DNA from: Gemmobacter megaterium
Lineage (GTDB): Bacteria > Pseudomonadota > Alphaproteobacteria > Rhodobacterales > Rhodobacteraceae
Length of the DNA: 64,000 bases
Direction of reading: 5' to 3'
Assembly (NCBI RefSeq): GCF_900156815.1
Contig: NZ_FTOT01000002.1
Coordinates: 186,001 to 250,000, forward strand
In this document: positions 9,422-16,833 of the stretch, in pieces
Layout of the letters: each line of letters begins with the position of its first letter
How positions within the stretch are numbered: the first letter of the stretch is position 1
The notes under the pieces: model-generated
The model's database searches: none
What the model was told of the DNA's origin: nothing
Seen by the model: only the letters and a program-made list of their open reading frames with translations
Position numbers and translations under genes: made by a program

Positions 9422-9469
9422 CCCGGCCCCTGCCGGGTCTCCCGATCCTATGGCGGCCCCATTGCCGCC
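9422..9469 (-). promoter_or_regulatory. Paired hairpins in the pnp 5' leader
   Basis: The 337-bp gap between rpsO and pnp (9400-9736) has no gene. Close to the pnp start it holds CCCGGC/GCCGGG (9422-9427 and 9432-9437, 4-base loop) and GGCGGC/GCCGCC (9452-9457 and 9464-9469, 6-base loop). In enterobacteria the pnp leader folds into a stem cut by RNase III and then used by PNPase for autoregulation. Whether these shorter stems serve the same end is inference. The remainder of the gap (about 9470-9680) shows no clear signal. Confidence 0.35.
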
Positions 9470-9680
9470 GCTCCAATCCTTCGCATGTGCCCGGAGCCAA
9501 GGGCGTCACGTCACAGATGGACGCGGCACTTACACCAAATCGGGGCGTTTGGAAAGCACAAGATGCGCGCGCGGTCCCTGCCCCTGCCGCGCTCCGGGCC
9601 TTGCGCTGATGCAGATCTCCTCGGGGGGCAAGGTTCGCCCCCCTGCCCATGCCCCCGCGCGCTGCACTGGGCCCATGGGC

Positions 9681-9713
9681 AAAGGAAAACGCCCGCACCT
9701 TGCGGCACGGGCG
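9681..9713 (-). terminator. Rho-independent terminator of rpsO
   Basis: On the minus strand CGCCCGTGCC, loop GCAA and GGTGCGGGCG form a 10-bp stem (two G-U pairs) capped by a stable GNRA tetraloop, followed by TTTTCCTTT. It lies 23 bp downstream of the rpsO stop. It suggests that much rpsO transcription ends before pnp. Confidence 0.85.
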
Positions 9714-9736
9714 ATCCTTTGGTCTTTTGCGGCGAC

Positions 9737-10006
9737 TTAGCGGCGCAGTCCCAGACGGCCGATCAACGCGGTATAGCGCGCCTGATCGCGGGCCTTCAGA
9801 TAGTCCAGCAGCTTGCGGCGCTGGGCCACCATCATCAACAGGCCGCGACGCGAATGGTTGTCTTTCTTGTGCGACTTGAAGTGCTCGGTCAGCGTGGCGA
9901 TACGCGACGACAGGATGGCGACCTGAACTTCGGGCGAACCGGTGTCGCCTTCTTTCGTGCCGTATTCCTTGATGAGCCGGGTCTTTTCTTCGACGGTGAT
10001 CGACAT
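9737..10006 (-). CDS. rpsO: 30S ribosomal protein S15
   Basis: An 89-residue protein, the standard S15 length, starting [20 protein letters not shown] and containing the conserved block [20 protein letters not shown] and [17 protein letters not shown]15 binds 16S rRNA early in small-subunit assembly. The ATG at 10006 has AAAAGGAGA at ideal spacing. Downstream comes a terminator and then pnp. No truB gene, often found upstream, is visible; the next gene upstream is a divergent RTX gene. Confidence 0.98.
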   Translation of the reverse strand: MSITVEEKTRLIKEYGTKEGDTGSPEVQVAILSSRIATLTEHFKSHKKDNHSRRGLLMMVAQRRKLLDYLKARDQARYTALIGRLGLRR

Positions 10007-10205
10007 CGGGGTCTCCTTTTCAGGTTCGGGGTGCATGGCGCAAGCCGGGATGTCGTCCAGCAGGGCCCGTGGAGTCACCCGCCGGTTCAGGCGGATGGGG
10101 GCCTTTAGGGCAAATTGCGCGAAAGATAAAGCCCAAACCGGGCCACAGGCACAAACGCAGGCGATCCGCTCCGCGTTCGCGCCTTGTTCACGCCACGATT
10201 CCCTG

Positions 10206-10256
10206 TTATTTATACATATATATCATAGTGTTAACCGAAATCATGGTTAATTTCGG
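10206..10256. promoter_or_regulatory. AT-rich upstream region of the RTX gene with overlapping TTAACC inverted repeats
   Basis: The stretch 10206-10234 is almost free of G and C, very unusual here. It is followed by TTAACC (10231-10236) and ATGGTTAA (10243-10250, the reverse complement of the CtrA-type half-site TTAACCAT). CCGAAAT and ATTTCGG also form an inverted repeat. Low melting plus symmetry suggests a promoter/operator region. A CtrA link is a guess based on half-site resemblance; the TTAA boxes are 12 bp apart rather than the classical 7. Confidence 0.4.
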
Positions 10257-10280
10257 CCATGCGGCGGAAAGGTGGGGGAA

Positions 10281-11336
10281 ATGTTTGGACTGTTCGGAAT
10301 GCTCGGTCTGCTGATGGTGGGACTGGCAGGCAGCAGCCTGGTCATGCGCGGCTCGACCAGCGAGGATGAGGACGCGCCGCCCGCAGAGCCCGACGCCCCG
10401 GAGCCCTCCGGGACCGAGGAGGACGCGGCCCAGCCCCCCGCACAGCTTTGGGATGCCGGGATCGACGAGGGGGCGCCCACGGGCGACAGCGCCGATCCCG
10501 CGCAGGAGGCCCCGGCGCACCCCCAGCCGCAAGACGCGCAGGCGCTGCCCCACAGGCTGCACATGGTGGCGGCAGACCACGGCGCGGCCGATGCGGCCCA
10601 GCGTCTGGTCGGCGGGCGGGGCAATGATGGCATCGAGGGCAGCGACGGCCGGGACCGCATCTTCGGCCGCCCCGGAGACGATCAGTTGCACGGCGGCGGC
10701 GACAACGACCGGATCCGCGGCGGCGACGGGGACGACACCGTGCTGGGAGGCTTTGGCGATGACCGGATCTGGGGCGCGACAGGCGACGACACGCTGTTCG
10801 GGCAGGAAGGCAACGATACCCTGTTCGGCGGCGCCGGACAGGATACGGTGCTTGGCGGCAACGGAAACGACACCCTTGCCGGGGACGAGGGCGACGACTG
10901 GCTGGCAGGCGGCATGGGCAACGATCTGCTGATTGCCGGTCCGGGGCAGGACACGCTGGATGGCGATGCCGGCGACGATACGCTTGTCGGGGCCTTTCAC
11001 GGCGACTGGGGCAATGCCGGAAACTACCTCAACGGCGGCGAAGGCCATGATGTGCTGCGCGTCGGTGCGGGCGACATCGCCACCGGCGGCAACGGAATGG
11101 ACCGTTTCGAGCTGGCCGCTGACACGCAGGGACAACTTGCCCGCATCATGGATTATGACCCCACGCAGGATGAGCTGATCGTGGTCTATGATGCCGCAGG
11201 CCCGGCGCCGCAGGTGACGCTGACCCCCGGCGGCATCGCCGATGATGTCCTCATCCTGCTGGATGGCAGGCCCGTGGCCGAGGTGGCCGGCGCCGCCGGA
11301 CTGACCCCCGACAGCATCCGGCTGGCCCCGCGCTAG
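10281..11336 (+). CDS. RTX (hemolysin-type calcium-binding) repeat protein with N-terminal membrane anchor
   Basis: A 351-residue acidic protein. Residues 1-22 ([20 protein letters not shown]) form one hydrophobic segment resembling a signal anchor. Residues 25-100 are a Pro/Glu/Asp-rich linker. About residues 111-237 hold some 14 tandem nonapeptides of the GGxGxDxLx type (such as [10 protein letters not shown] and [10 protein letters not shown]), which fold as a calcium-filled beta-roll. A short second patch lies at about 251-275. An N-terminal hydrophobic segment is atypical for RTX proteins, which usually leave by a C-terminal type I signal; no secretion genes are nearby. The ATG at 10281 is preferred over a GTG at 10272. 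No toxin or enzyme domain is visible. Confidence 0.85.
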   Translation: MFGLFGMLGLLMVGLAGSSLVMRGSTSEDEDAPPAEPDAPEPSGTEEDAAQPPAQLWDAGIDEGAPTGDSADPAQEAPAHPQPQDAQALPHRLHMVAADHGAADAAQRLVGGRGNDGIEGSDGRDRIFGRPGDDQLHGGGDNDRIRGGDGDDTVLGGFGDDRIWGATGDDTLFGQEGNDTLFGGAGQDTVLGGNGNDTLAGDEGDDWLAGGMGNDLLIAGPGQDTLDGDAGDDTLVGAFHGDWGNAGNYLNGGEGHDVLRVGAGDIATGGNGMDRFELAADTQGQLARIMDYDPTQDELIVVYDAAGPAPQVTLTPGGIADDVLILLDGRPVAEVAGAAGLTPDSIRLAPR

Positions 11337-11403
11337 GTGCCCCGGCAGGGAACCCGCGGGCAGCACCGGAGCGCGGCGGCCCGGCCCGACGGGCGGGGGA
11401 ATG

Positions 11404-11442
11404 CCCGGCGCCCGGCCCGCCCGGCTCGCGCAAGGCGCCGGG
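11404..11442. terminator. Inverted repeat between convergent RTX and DUF1643 genes
   Basis: CCCGGCGCC (11404-11412) and GGCGCCGGG (11434-11442) are perfect complements separated by 21 GC-rich bases. The position between two convergent stops fits a shared terminator, though no T-run is present on either side. Confidence 0.4.
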
Positions 11443-11446
11443 CGGC

Positions 11447-11974
11447 CTATGGCGCGGGCCAAGGCTGCGGACGCACCGCATAGGCGGTGTACAGCGGATG
11501 GCGAGGCTGCCCCTGCCCGGTCAGTCCAAGATGATGCAGCCGGTGCCCCGCCGCCCGCAACAGCGCCGCGACCTGCGCGCCGCGCCCCAGATGCGTGCCA
11601 TGATTTCCCCAGCCACAAACCAGAAGCTCCACCTCCGCCATCGCCAGGACCAGCGCCGCATCGGCCCCGGCCCCCAGCGGATCGACGGCCCGTTTCAGAT
11701 CGCGCGGGTCGGTGGCGCGATAGGCGAACAGGTTGCCGATCGAGATCCCGCCAAAGCCCATGGCACGGGCACGGGCGCCGCATCGGGCAATGGTCGGGTC
11801 GTCCTGCGCCTCGGTCGCGGTCGAGGGGTTCAGCATCACCCAGCCCAGGACCGGCCCCCCGGCCCAGCGCCGATGCAGCGCATGGCGAAAGGACAGGCAC
11901 GGCGAATAGAGCGCCTGCGAGACGACAGGGCCGGCAATATGGTCGCGGCAGATCATCGCCGCGTGATGCCGCAC
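11447..11974 (-). CDS. DUF1643 domain protein
   Basis: A 175-residue protein matching the DUF1643 pattern: VLGWVMLNPSTATEAQDDPT, RCGARARAMGFGGISIGNLF, AYRATDPRDLKRA, and a C-terminal HHLGLTGQGQPRHPLY block. The family is widespread and biochemically undefined; its core resembles small nucleotide- or base-binding folds, but I would not assign an activity. The GTG at 11974 with CAGGGG upstream is taken as start; an ATG six codons later is possible. It is divergent from crcB, whose start is about 45 bp away. Confidence 0.8.
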   Translation of the reverse strand: MRHHAAMICRDHIAGPVVSQALYSPCLSFRHALHRRWAGGPVLGWVMLNPSTATEAQDDPTIARCGARARAMGFGGISIGNLFAYRATDPRDLKRAVDPLGAGADAALVLAMAEVELLVCGWGNHGTHLGRGAQVAALLRAAGHRLHHLGLTGQGQPRHPLYTAYAVRPQPWPAP

Positions 11975-12019
11975 CGCGCCCCTGTTGACAAGCCAGGCCG
12001 GGCCGCGCAGAGGAAGGCC

Positions 12020-12394
12020 ATGATCTGGACCCTTTCACAGGTGGCCTTGGGCGGTGCTGTCGGCGCCGTCGCGCGGTTTGTCACCGTCAGCGGCATTGCC
12101 CGTCTGGCGGGCACCGGCTTTCCGCTGGGCACGATGGTGGTGAATGTGGCCGGATCGTTCCTGATGGGCGTGCTGTGGATCTGGCTGGAGGCGCGGGGGC
12201 TGACCCGGCTTGCGCCCTTGCTGATGGCGGGGGTTCTGGGTGGGTTTACCACCTTTTCCGCCTTTTCGCTGGATGTGCTGCGGCTGTGGGATACTGGCGA
12301 AACACTGGCGGCGGCGGGCTATGCAATGGGCTCGGTCATGCTGTCGGTCGGGGCACTGGTCGCTGGCGCGACCCTGATGCGGGGAATGGTATGA
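12020..12394 (+). CDS. crcB: Fluoride ion channel CrcB (Fluc)
   Basis: A 124-residue, four-helix membrane protein, normal length for the dual-topology fluoride exporter. Diagnostic segments are seen: GAVARFVTVSGIA, MVVNVAGSFLMG (the conserved Asn/Gly helix) and GVLGGFTTFSAFSLD (the family signature TTFSTF region). It exports cytoplasmic fluoride. AGAGGAAGG precedes the ATG. Its stop overlaps the start of the following pseudouridine synthase gene (ATGA), so the two are translationally coupled. No fluoride riboswitch motif is visible in the short 5' region. Confidence 0.95.
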   Translation: MIWTLSQVALGGAVGAVARFVTVSGIARLAGTGFPLGTMVVNVAGSFLMGVLWIWLEARGLTRLAPLLMAGVLGGFTTFSAFSLDVLRLWDTGETLAAAGYAMGSVMLSVGALVAGATLMRGMV

Positions 12395-13467
12395 ACAGCG
12401 TCCAGATGGTCACGGTGACCGAGGCCGAAGGCGAACAGCGGCTGGACCGCTGGATGAAGCGGCGGTTCGAGCAACTGAACCAGAGCGCCGTCGAAAAGAT
12501 GTGCCGCACGGGACAGGTGCGGGTGGATGGCGCGCGCGCCAAGGCCAGCGACCGGGTGGCCCCCGGCATGGTCGTCCGCGTGCCCCCCCTGCCCGACACC
12601 CCGCCCGCGCCCAAAGCCGAAGGCGGCATCACCGCAGAGGATGCGGCGATGATCCAGTCCTGCGTGTTGTGGAAGGATCAGCACCTGATCGTGCTGAACA
12701 AGCCTGCGGGCCTGCCCAGCCAGGGCGGCAGCGGGCTGGACCACCGCCATGTCGACGGGCTGACCCCCGCGCTGATGTTCGGCTACAAGGAACGCCCCAA
12801 GCTGGTGCACCGGCTGGACAAGGACACCAGCGGCCTGCTGGTGCTGGCCCGCACCGACCGCGTGGCCCGCGCCCTGTCCGAAGCGTTCCGCCTGCGCACC
12901 ACCCGCAAGATCTATTGGGCCGCCGTCGCTGGTGTGCCGAACCCCAAGATGGGCACCATCCGCTTTGGTCTGGTCAAGGCGCCGGGCCATGGCAAGTCGG
13001 GCGAGGGTGAAAAGATGATCTGCATCCACCCCAACAAGGTGGACGCAACCGAAGGCGCCAAGCGCGCGACGACCGATTACGCCGTGATGGAAATCCTTGG
13101 CTCTCGCGTCAGCTGGGTGGGTCTTGCCCCGATCACGGGGCGGACCCACCAGTTGCGCGCCCATATGGCCGAACTTGGCCATCCGATCATCGGCGATGGC
13201 AAATACGGTGGCAGCGGTCAGGAAAACATGGGCGATGGCTGGGGCGCGCAACTGGGCGGCGAGATCAGCCGCAAGCTGCACCTGCACGCAAGGCTGCTGA
13301 GCTTTGACCATCCGGTGACGAAAAAGCACATGACCTTTACCGCCCCCCTGCCGCAGCACATGGAAAAGACCTGGAAGACGCTGGGATGGGATGTGCATTC
13401 GGTCCCGCCGGATCCGTTCAACCTGGACAACTGGCCGGGCGTCACGGCACCCCGGCGGCGCGACTGA
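12391..13467 (+). CDS. RluC/RluD-type 23S rRNA pseudouridine synthase
   Basis: A 358-residue enzyme. An N-terminal S4 RNA-binding domain spans about residues 10-75 (EGEQRLDRWMKRRFEQLNQS). The catalytic domain follows, with the HRLDKDTSGLLVLAR motif bearing the catalytic Asp and PITGRTHQLRAHMAELGHPI as the second family block. The S4-plus-RluA-domain layout fits RluC (uridines 955/2504/2580 in E. coli numbering) better than RluA; RluD is less likely given the sequence after the S4 domain. The start overlaps the crcB stop by 4 bp. The Atp12-like gene follows 14 bp later. Confidence 0.9.
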   Translation: MNSVQMVTVTEAEGEQRLDRWMKRRFEQLNQSAVEKMCRTGQVRVDGARAKASDRVAPGMVVRVPPLPDTPPAPKAEGGITAEDAAMIQSCVLWKDQHLIVLNKPAGLPSQGGSGLDHRHVDGLTPALMFGYKERPKLVHRLDKDTSGLLVLARTDRVARALSEAFRLRTTRKIYWAAVAGVPNPKMGTIRFGLVKAPGHGKSGEGEKMICIHPNKVDATEGAKRATTDYAVMEILGSRVSWVGLAPITGRTHQLRAHMAELGHPIIGDGKYGGSGQENMGDGWGAQLGGEISRKLHLHARLLSFDHPVTKKHMTFTAPLPQHMEKTWKTLGWDVHSVPPDPFNLDNWPGVTAPRRRD

Positions 13468-13481
13468 CGAAAGAGGGTGGC

Positions 13482-14195
13482 ATGAGCGGCTGGACGGCAA
13501 AGCGGTTCTGGACAACGGCGACGGTCGAGCCCGAGGGATCGGGCTGGGCGGTGCGGCTGGACGGGCGGGCGGTCAAGACCCCGGCCAAGGCGCCGCTGCT
13601 CGTGCCCACCAGGGCCATGGCCTGTGCAATCGCGGCCGAATGGGACGCGCAGGATGGCGTGGTGAAACCCGACACGATGCCTGTCACCCGCGCCGCCAAT
13701 TCGGCCATCGACAAGGTGACACCGCAATTCGATGCCGTGGCCGAGATGCTGGCCGACTATGGCGGCACCGACCTGCTGTGCTACCGTGCCGAGGCCCCCG
13801 CCCCCCTGGCCGCCCGGCAGGCGGCAGCCTGGGATCCGCTGCTGGACTGGGCGGCGCATAGCCTTGGGGCACGGCTGGTCCCGGTGTTCGGCGTGGTGCC
13901 GGTGCCGCAGGATCCTGCCAGCCTTGACCGGCTGGCACAGCAGGTACGGGGCTTTGACCCGTTCCGCCTGACCGCGCTGTACGATCTGGTGGCGATCTCC
14001 GGCTCGCTTGTCATCGGGCTGGCCGTCGCATCCGGCCGGATCCCTGTCGACCAGGGCTGGATGATCTCGCGGATCGACGAACACTGGCAGGCCGAACAAT
14101 GGGGGGCCGATGCCGAAGCCGAGGCCACCGAGGCAGTGAAACGCACCGCCATGCAGGATGCAGCGCGATTCCTGCACCTTTGCACCGCCGAATAG
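13482..14195 (+). CDS. ATP12 family F1-ATPase assembly chaperone
   Basis: A 237-residue protein matching the ATP12 family: MSGWTAKRFWTTATVEPEGS at the start, the GRAVKTPAKAPLLVPT block, AIAAEWDAQDGVVKPDTMPV, and ALYDLVAISGSLVIGLAVAS in the C-terminal half. In mitochondria Atp12 guards the F1 alpha subunit before assembly; homologues occur in alphaproteobacteria, where the role is presumed similar. Cytoplasmic, no signal peptide. AAGAGGGTGG precedes the ATG. It ends a three-gene plus-strand run begun by crcB. Confidence 0.9.
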   Translation: MSGWTAKRFWTTATVEPEGSGWAVRLDGRAVKTPAKAPLLVPTRAMACAIAAEWDAQDGVVKPDTMPVTRAANSAIDKVTPQFDAVAEMLADYGGTDLLCYRAEAPAPLAARQAAAWDPLLDWAAHSLGARLVPVFGVVPVPQDPASLDRLAQQVRGFDPFRLTALYDLVAISGSLVIGLAVASGRIPVDQGWMISRIDEHWQAEQWGADAEAEATEAVKRTAMQDAARFLHLCTAE

Positions 14196-14306
14196 GCCGC
14201 GCCGAAACAGTGTTGCGCCAAACCGGGCCGATCAGCAAGGATCGGACCCGGACTATTGCGGCCTCAAGAACTTTCTGCAAATGCAAAGGCCTGAGTTACG
14301 CGAGCC

Positions 14307-14336
14307 TTGACGCAGCCAGCAGCTTCGTCGCACTAT
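14307..14336 (+). promoter_or_regulatory. Candidate bztA promoter
   Basis: TTGACG (14307-14312) and CACTAT (14331-14336) are separated by 18 bp, a plausible housekeeping-sigma promoter about 105 bp ahead of the bztA start. The rest of the 246-bp gap after the Atp12 gene holds a GC-rich inverted repeat and the bztA ribosome site but no gene. The -10 match is only moderate. Confidence 0.4.
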
Positions 14337-14441
14337 CTTCGATACCCCGTGGCAGGGACACGAAGGGCATCTTCAGCCGCTGCGGGATCCAAAAAGAATG
14401 ATCCGCCGGGCCTTCCGGTGGCAACTCAGGAAGAGGTACGC

Positions 14442-15458
14442 ATGAAAAAATCCGTTTTCCTTGGCACGCTTTCGCTGACTGCCCTCGCGGCGGGCTTCGC
14501 GTCGGCAGCCACGCTGGACGACGTCAAGGCGCGCGGCACGCTGAACTGTGGCGTGTCCACCGGCGTCAACGGTTTCTCTGCGCCCGACTCGAATGGCGTG
14601 TGGCAAGGCTTTGACGTGGCGATCTGCCGCGCTGTGGCGGCAGCCGTGCTGGGCGACCCGATGAAGGTGAACTTCATCACCACCACCGGCCAGACCCGTT
14701 TCTCGGCCCTGGCTTCGGGCGAGATCGACATCCTTGCCCGGAACACCACCTGGACCTTCAGCCGCGACGCGGACCTGAAATTCACCTTCGCTGGCGTGAA
14801 CTACTATGACGGCCAGGGCTTCATGGTGAACAAGGCACTGGGCGTGTCGTCGGCAAAAGAACTGGACGGCGCGACCGTCTGCATCCAGACCGGCACCACG
14901 ACCGAACTGAACCTGGCCGACTACTTCAAAGCCAACAACATGAAGTATGAGCCGGTTCCGATCGAAACCAACGCCGAAGCACAGCAGCAGTACCTTGCCG
15001 GTGCCTGTGACGTCTACACGACCGATGCTTCGGGCCTGGCCGCGACCCGCGCCACCTTTGCCGATGCAGAGAATCACATCGTTCTGCCCGAGATCATCTC
15101 CAAAGAGCCGCTCGGCCCGCTGGTGCGCCAGGGCGATGAACAGTGGTCGGACATCGCCCGCTGGACGCTGAACGCCCTGATCGCCGCCGAAGAATACGGC
15201 GTGACCTCGGCCAATATCGAGGAACTGGCAAAAAGCACCGAGAACCCCGAGATCAAGCGCCTTCTGGGCACCGAAGGGGAACTGGGCAAGATGCTGGGCC
15301 TGGACAACGACTGGGCCGTGCGCGCCATCAAGGCCGGCGGCAACTATGGCGAGATCTTCGCGTCGAACATCGGCGAGGCCACCCCGATCGGTCTGGCCCG
15401 CGGCCTGAACGCACAATGGACGCAAGGCGGCCTGCTCTACGCACCGCCCTTCCGCTAA
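14442..15458 (+). CDS. bztA: Amino-acid ABC transporter periplasmic binding protein (glutamate/glutamine/aspartate/asparagine)
   Basis: A 338-residue periplasmic solute-binding protein of family 3. A Sec signal peptide spans residues 1-22 (MKKSVFLGTLSLTALAAGFA then SA|AT). The mature domain starts TLDDVKARGTLNCGVSTGVN, with GFDVAICRAVAAAVLGDP and TTWTFSRDADLKF typical of the AapJ/BztA group. It captures acidic amino acids and their amides for the BztBCD permease, as defined in Rhodobacter capsulatus. A Shine-Dalgarno sequence (AGGAAGAGG) precedes the ATG. A strong hairpin follows the stop, which would let the binding protein be made in excess over the permease. Confidence 0.95.
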   Translation: MKKSVFLGTLSLTALAAGFASAATLDDVKARGTLNCGVSTGVNGFSAPDSNGVWQGFDVAICRAVAAAVLGDPMKVNFITTTGQTRFSALASGEIDILARNTTWTFSRDADLKFTFAGVNYYDGQGFMVNKALGVSSAKELDGATVCIQTGTTTELNLADYFKANNMKYEPVPIETNAEAQQQYLAGACDVYTTDASGLAATRATFADAENHIVLPEIISKEPLGPLVRQGDEQWSDIARWTLNALIAAEEYGVTSANIEELAKSTENPEIKRLLGTEGELGKMLGLDNDWAVRAIKAGGNYGEIFASNIGEATPIGLARGLNAQWTQGGLLYAPPFR

Positions 15459-15467
15459 GACACCACC

Positions 15468-15496
15468 GGAAGGGGCGCGGTTCCTGCGCCCCTTCC
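15468..15496 (+). terminator. Intercistronic hairpin between bztA and bztB
   Basis: GGAAGGGGCGC (15468-15478) pairs perfectly over 11 bp with GCGCCCCTTCC (15486-15496) around a 7-base loop. Only CGCTTTCTCG follows, so this is probably a leaky terminator or an mRNA 3'-end stabiliser giving more binding protein than permease, as is common in such operons. Confidence 0.75.
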
Positions 15497-15578
15497 CGCT
15501 TTCTCGATCTGCGACAATCAATCCGCCCCGGCACATGCCGGAGAGTGCAAAGCGCCAGGCGGAGCAGGGGGTAAATTC

Positions 15579-16832
15579 ATGGCGACCATGCCCGACGTCC
15601 GCAAGGACGGGTTTCGGCTGAGCATGCTGATATATGATACTCGGTATCGCTCAATCACGCTTCAGGTCATCTTTCTCGGTATCTTTGTCATTGCCGCATG
15701 GTGGCTGATCCACAATACCGTCGAAAACCTGCGTGCCCTTGGCAAGGATTTCAGCTTCGGTTTTCTGACGGTCCGCTCGGGCTATGACATCAACCAGAGG
15801 CTGATCGAGTATTCCAGCGACAGCACCCATGCCCGCGCATTTCTGGTCGGGTTGCTCAATACCTTGCTGGTGGCGTTTCTGGCCTGCATCAGCGCCACGG
15901 TCGTCGGGGTTCTGGCCGGTGTCCTGCGCCTGTCCAAGAACTGGCTCGTCGCCCGGCTGATGACGGTCTATGTCGAAGCCTTCCGCAACATCCCCTTGCT
16001 GATCTGGATCCTGCTGATCTTTGCGATCATGACAGAATCCATGCCCGCCCCCAGCGCCTTCCGCGGCGAGAACGCGACCAGTTCGATGATGCTGTTCGAC
16101 AGCATTGCGGTCACAAACCGCGGTGTTTATGTGCCCGAACCGCTGTTCAGCCGGTCGCTTGGCAATCTCGATCTGGGCATCTTCCTGGTTTCGCTGGATC
16201 TTCTGGCCATTGTCGCGGTCATCCTGGGCAGCGTTCTGGCCAACCGCAAACTGCTGAAAACCGCCGAGCGGATCCAGAACGATACCGGCGTGCGTCCGGT
16301 CACCTGGTGGAAATCCATCCTGATCTTTCTGGCCCCGCTGGTGGTGCTGAAATTCGCGCTCGGGTTCCATCTGGGCCTGCCAGAGCTGCGCGGCTTCAAC
16401 TTTGCCGATGGCACATTTCTGCGCAACTCGCTGATCGCGCTGTGGTTCGCGCTGACCGTCTATACCGGCGCCTTCATCGCCGAAACGGTGCGCGCCGGGA
16501 TCATGGCCGTATCGCATGGTCAGACCGAGGCCGCAGCAGCCCTTGGCCTGCGTCCCGGCCGGATCATGAGCCTTGTGGTTCTGCCACAGGCGCTGCGCGT
16601 GATCATTCCCCCGATGATCTCGCAGTATCTCAACATCACCAAGAACACGTCCCTCGCCCTTGCCGTCGGGTATATGGACATCCGGTCCACCCTTGGCGGG
16701 ATCACCATCAACCAGACCGGGCGCGAGCTGGAAGGGATGCTGCTGATGATGCTGACCTATCTGGTCATCAGCCTGCTGATCTCGATGGCGATGAACGTCT
16801 ACAACGCCAGCGTCAAATTGAAGGAGCGCTGA
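15579..16832 (+). CDS. bztB: Amino-acid ABC transporter permease BztB
   Basis: A 417-residue inner-membrane permease of the HisM/GltJ family. An early membrane segment lies near residues 28-46 (LQVIFLGIFVIAAWWLI). The transport core comes later, with the EAA loop AETVRAGIMAVSHGQTEAAA and LGLRPGRIMSLVVLPQALRV that docks on the ATPase. BztB and AapQ proteins are longer than other polar amino-acid permeases because of an inserted loop between helices, seen here around residues 150-250. It pairs with BztC as a heterodimer. The start has AGGGGGTAAATTC; the stop is 1 bp before the bztC start codon. Confidence 0.95.
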   Translation: MATMPDVRKDGFRLSMLIYDTRYRSITLQVIFLGIFVIAAWWLIHNTVENLRALGKDFSFGFLTVRSGYDINQRLIEYSSDSTHARAFLVGLLNTLLVAFLACISATVVGVLAGVLRLSKNWLVARLMTVYVEAFRNIPLLIWILLIFAIMTESMPAPSAFRGENATSSMMLFDSIAVTNRGVYVPEPLFSRSLGNLDLGIFLVSLDLLAIVAVILGSVLANRKLLKTAERIQNDTGVRPVTWWKSILIFLAPLVVLKFALGFHLGLPELRGFNFADGTFLRNSLIALWFALTVYTGAFIAETVRAGIMAVSHGQTEAAAALGLRPGRIMSLVVLPQALRVIIPPMISQYLNITKNTSLALAVGYMDIRSTLGGITINQTGRELEGMLLMMLTYLVISLLISMAMNVYNASVKLKER

Positions 16833-16833
16833 G

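Noticed and set aside
7408-9609. A 733-codon open frame antisense to pnp
   Set aside because: Shadow of pnp; no start signal and no domain.
11975-12019. Possible fluoride riboswitch before crcB
   Set aside because: The 45-bp gap is too short and lacks the conserved riboswitch core.
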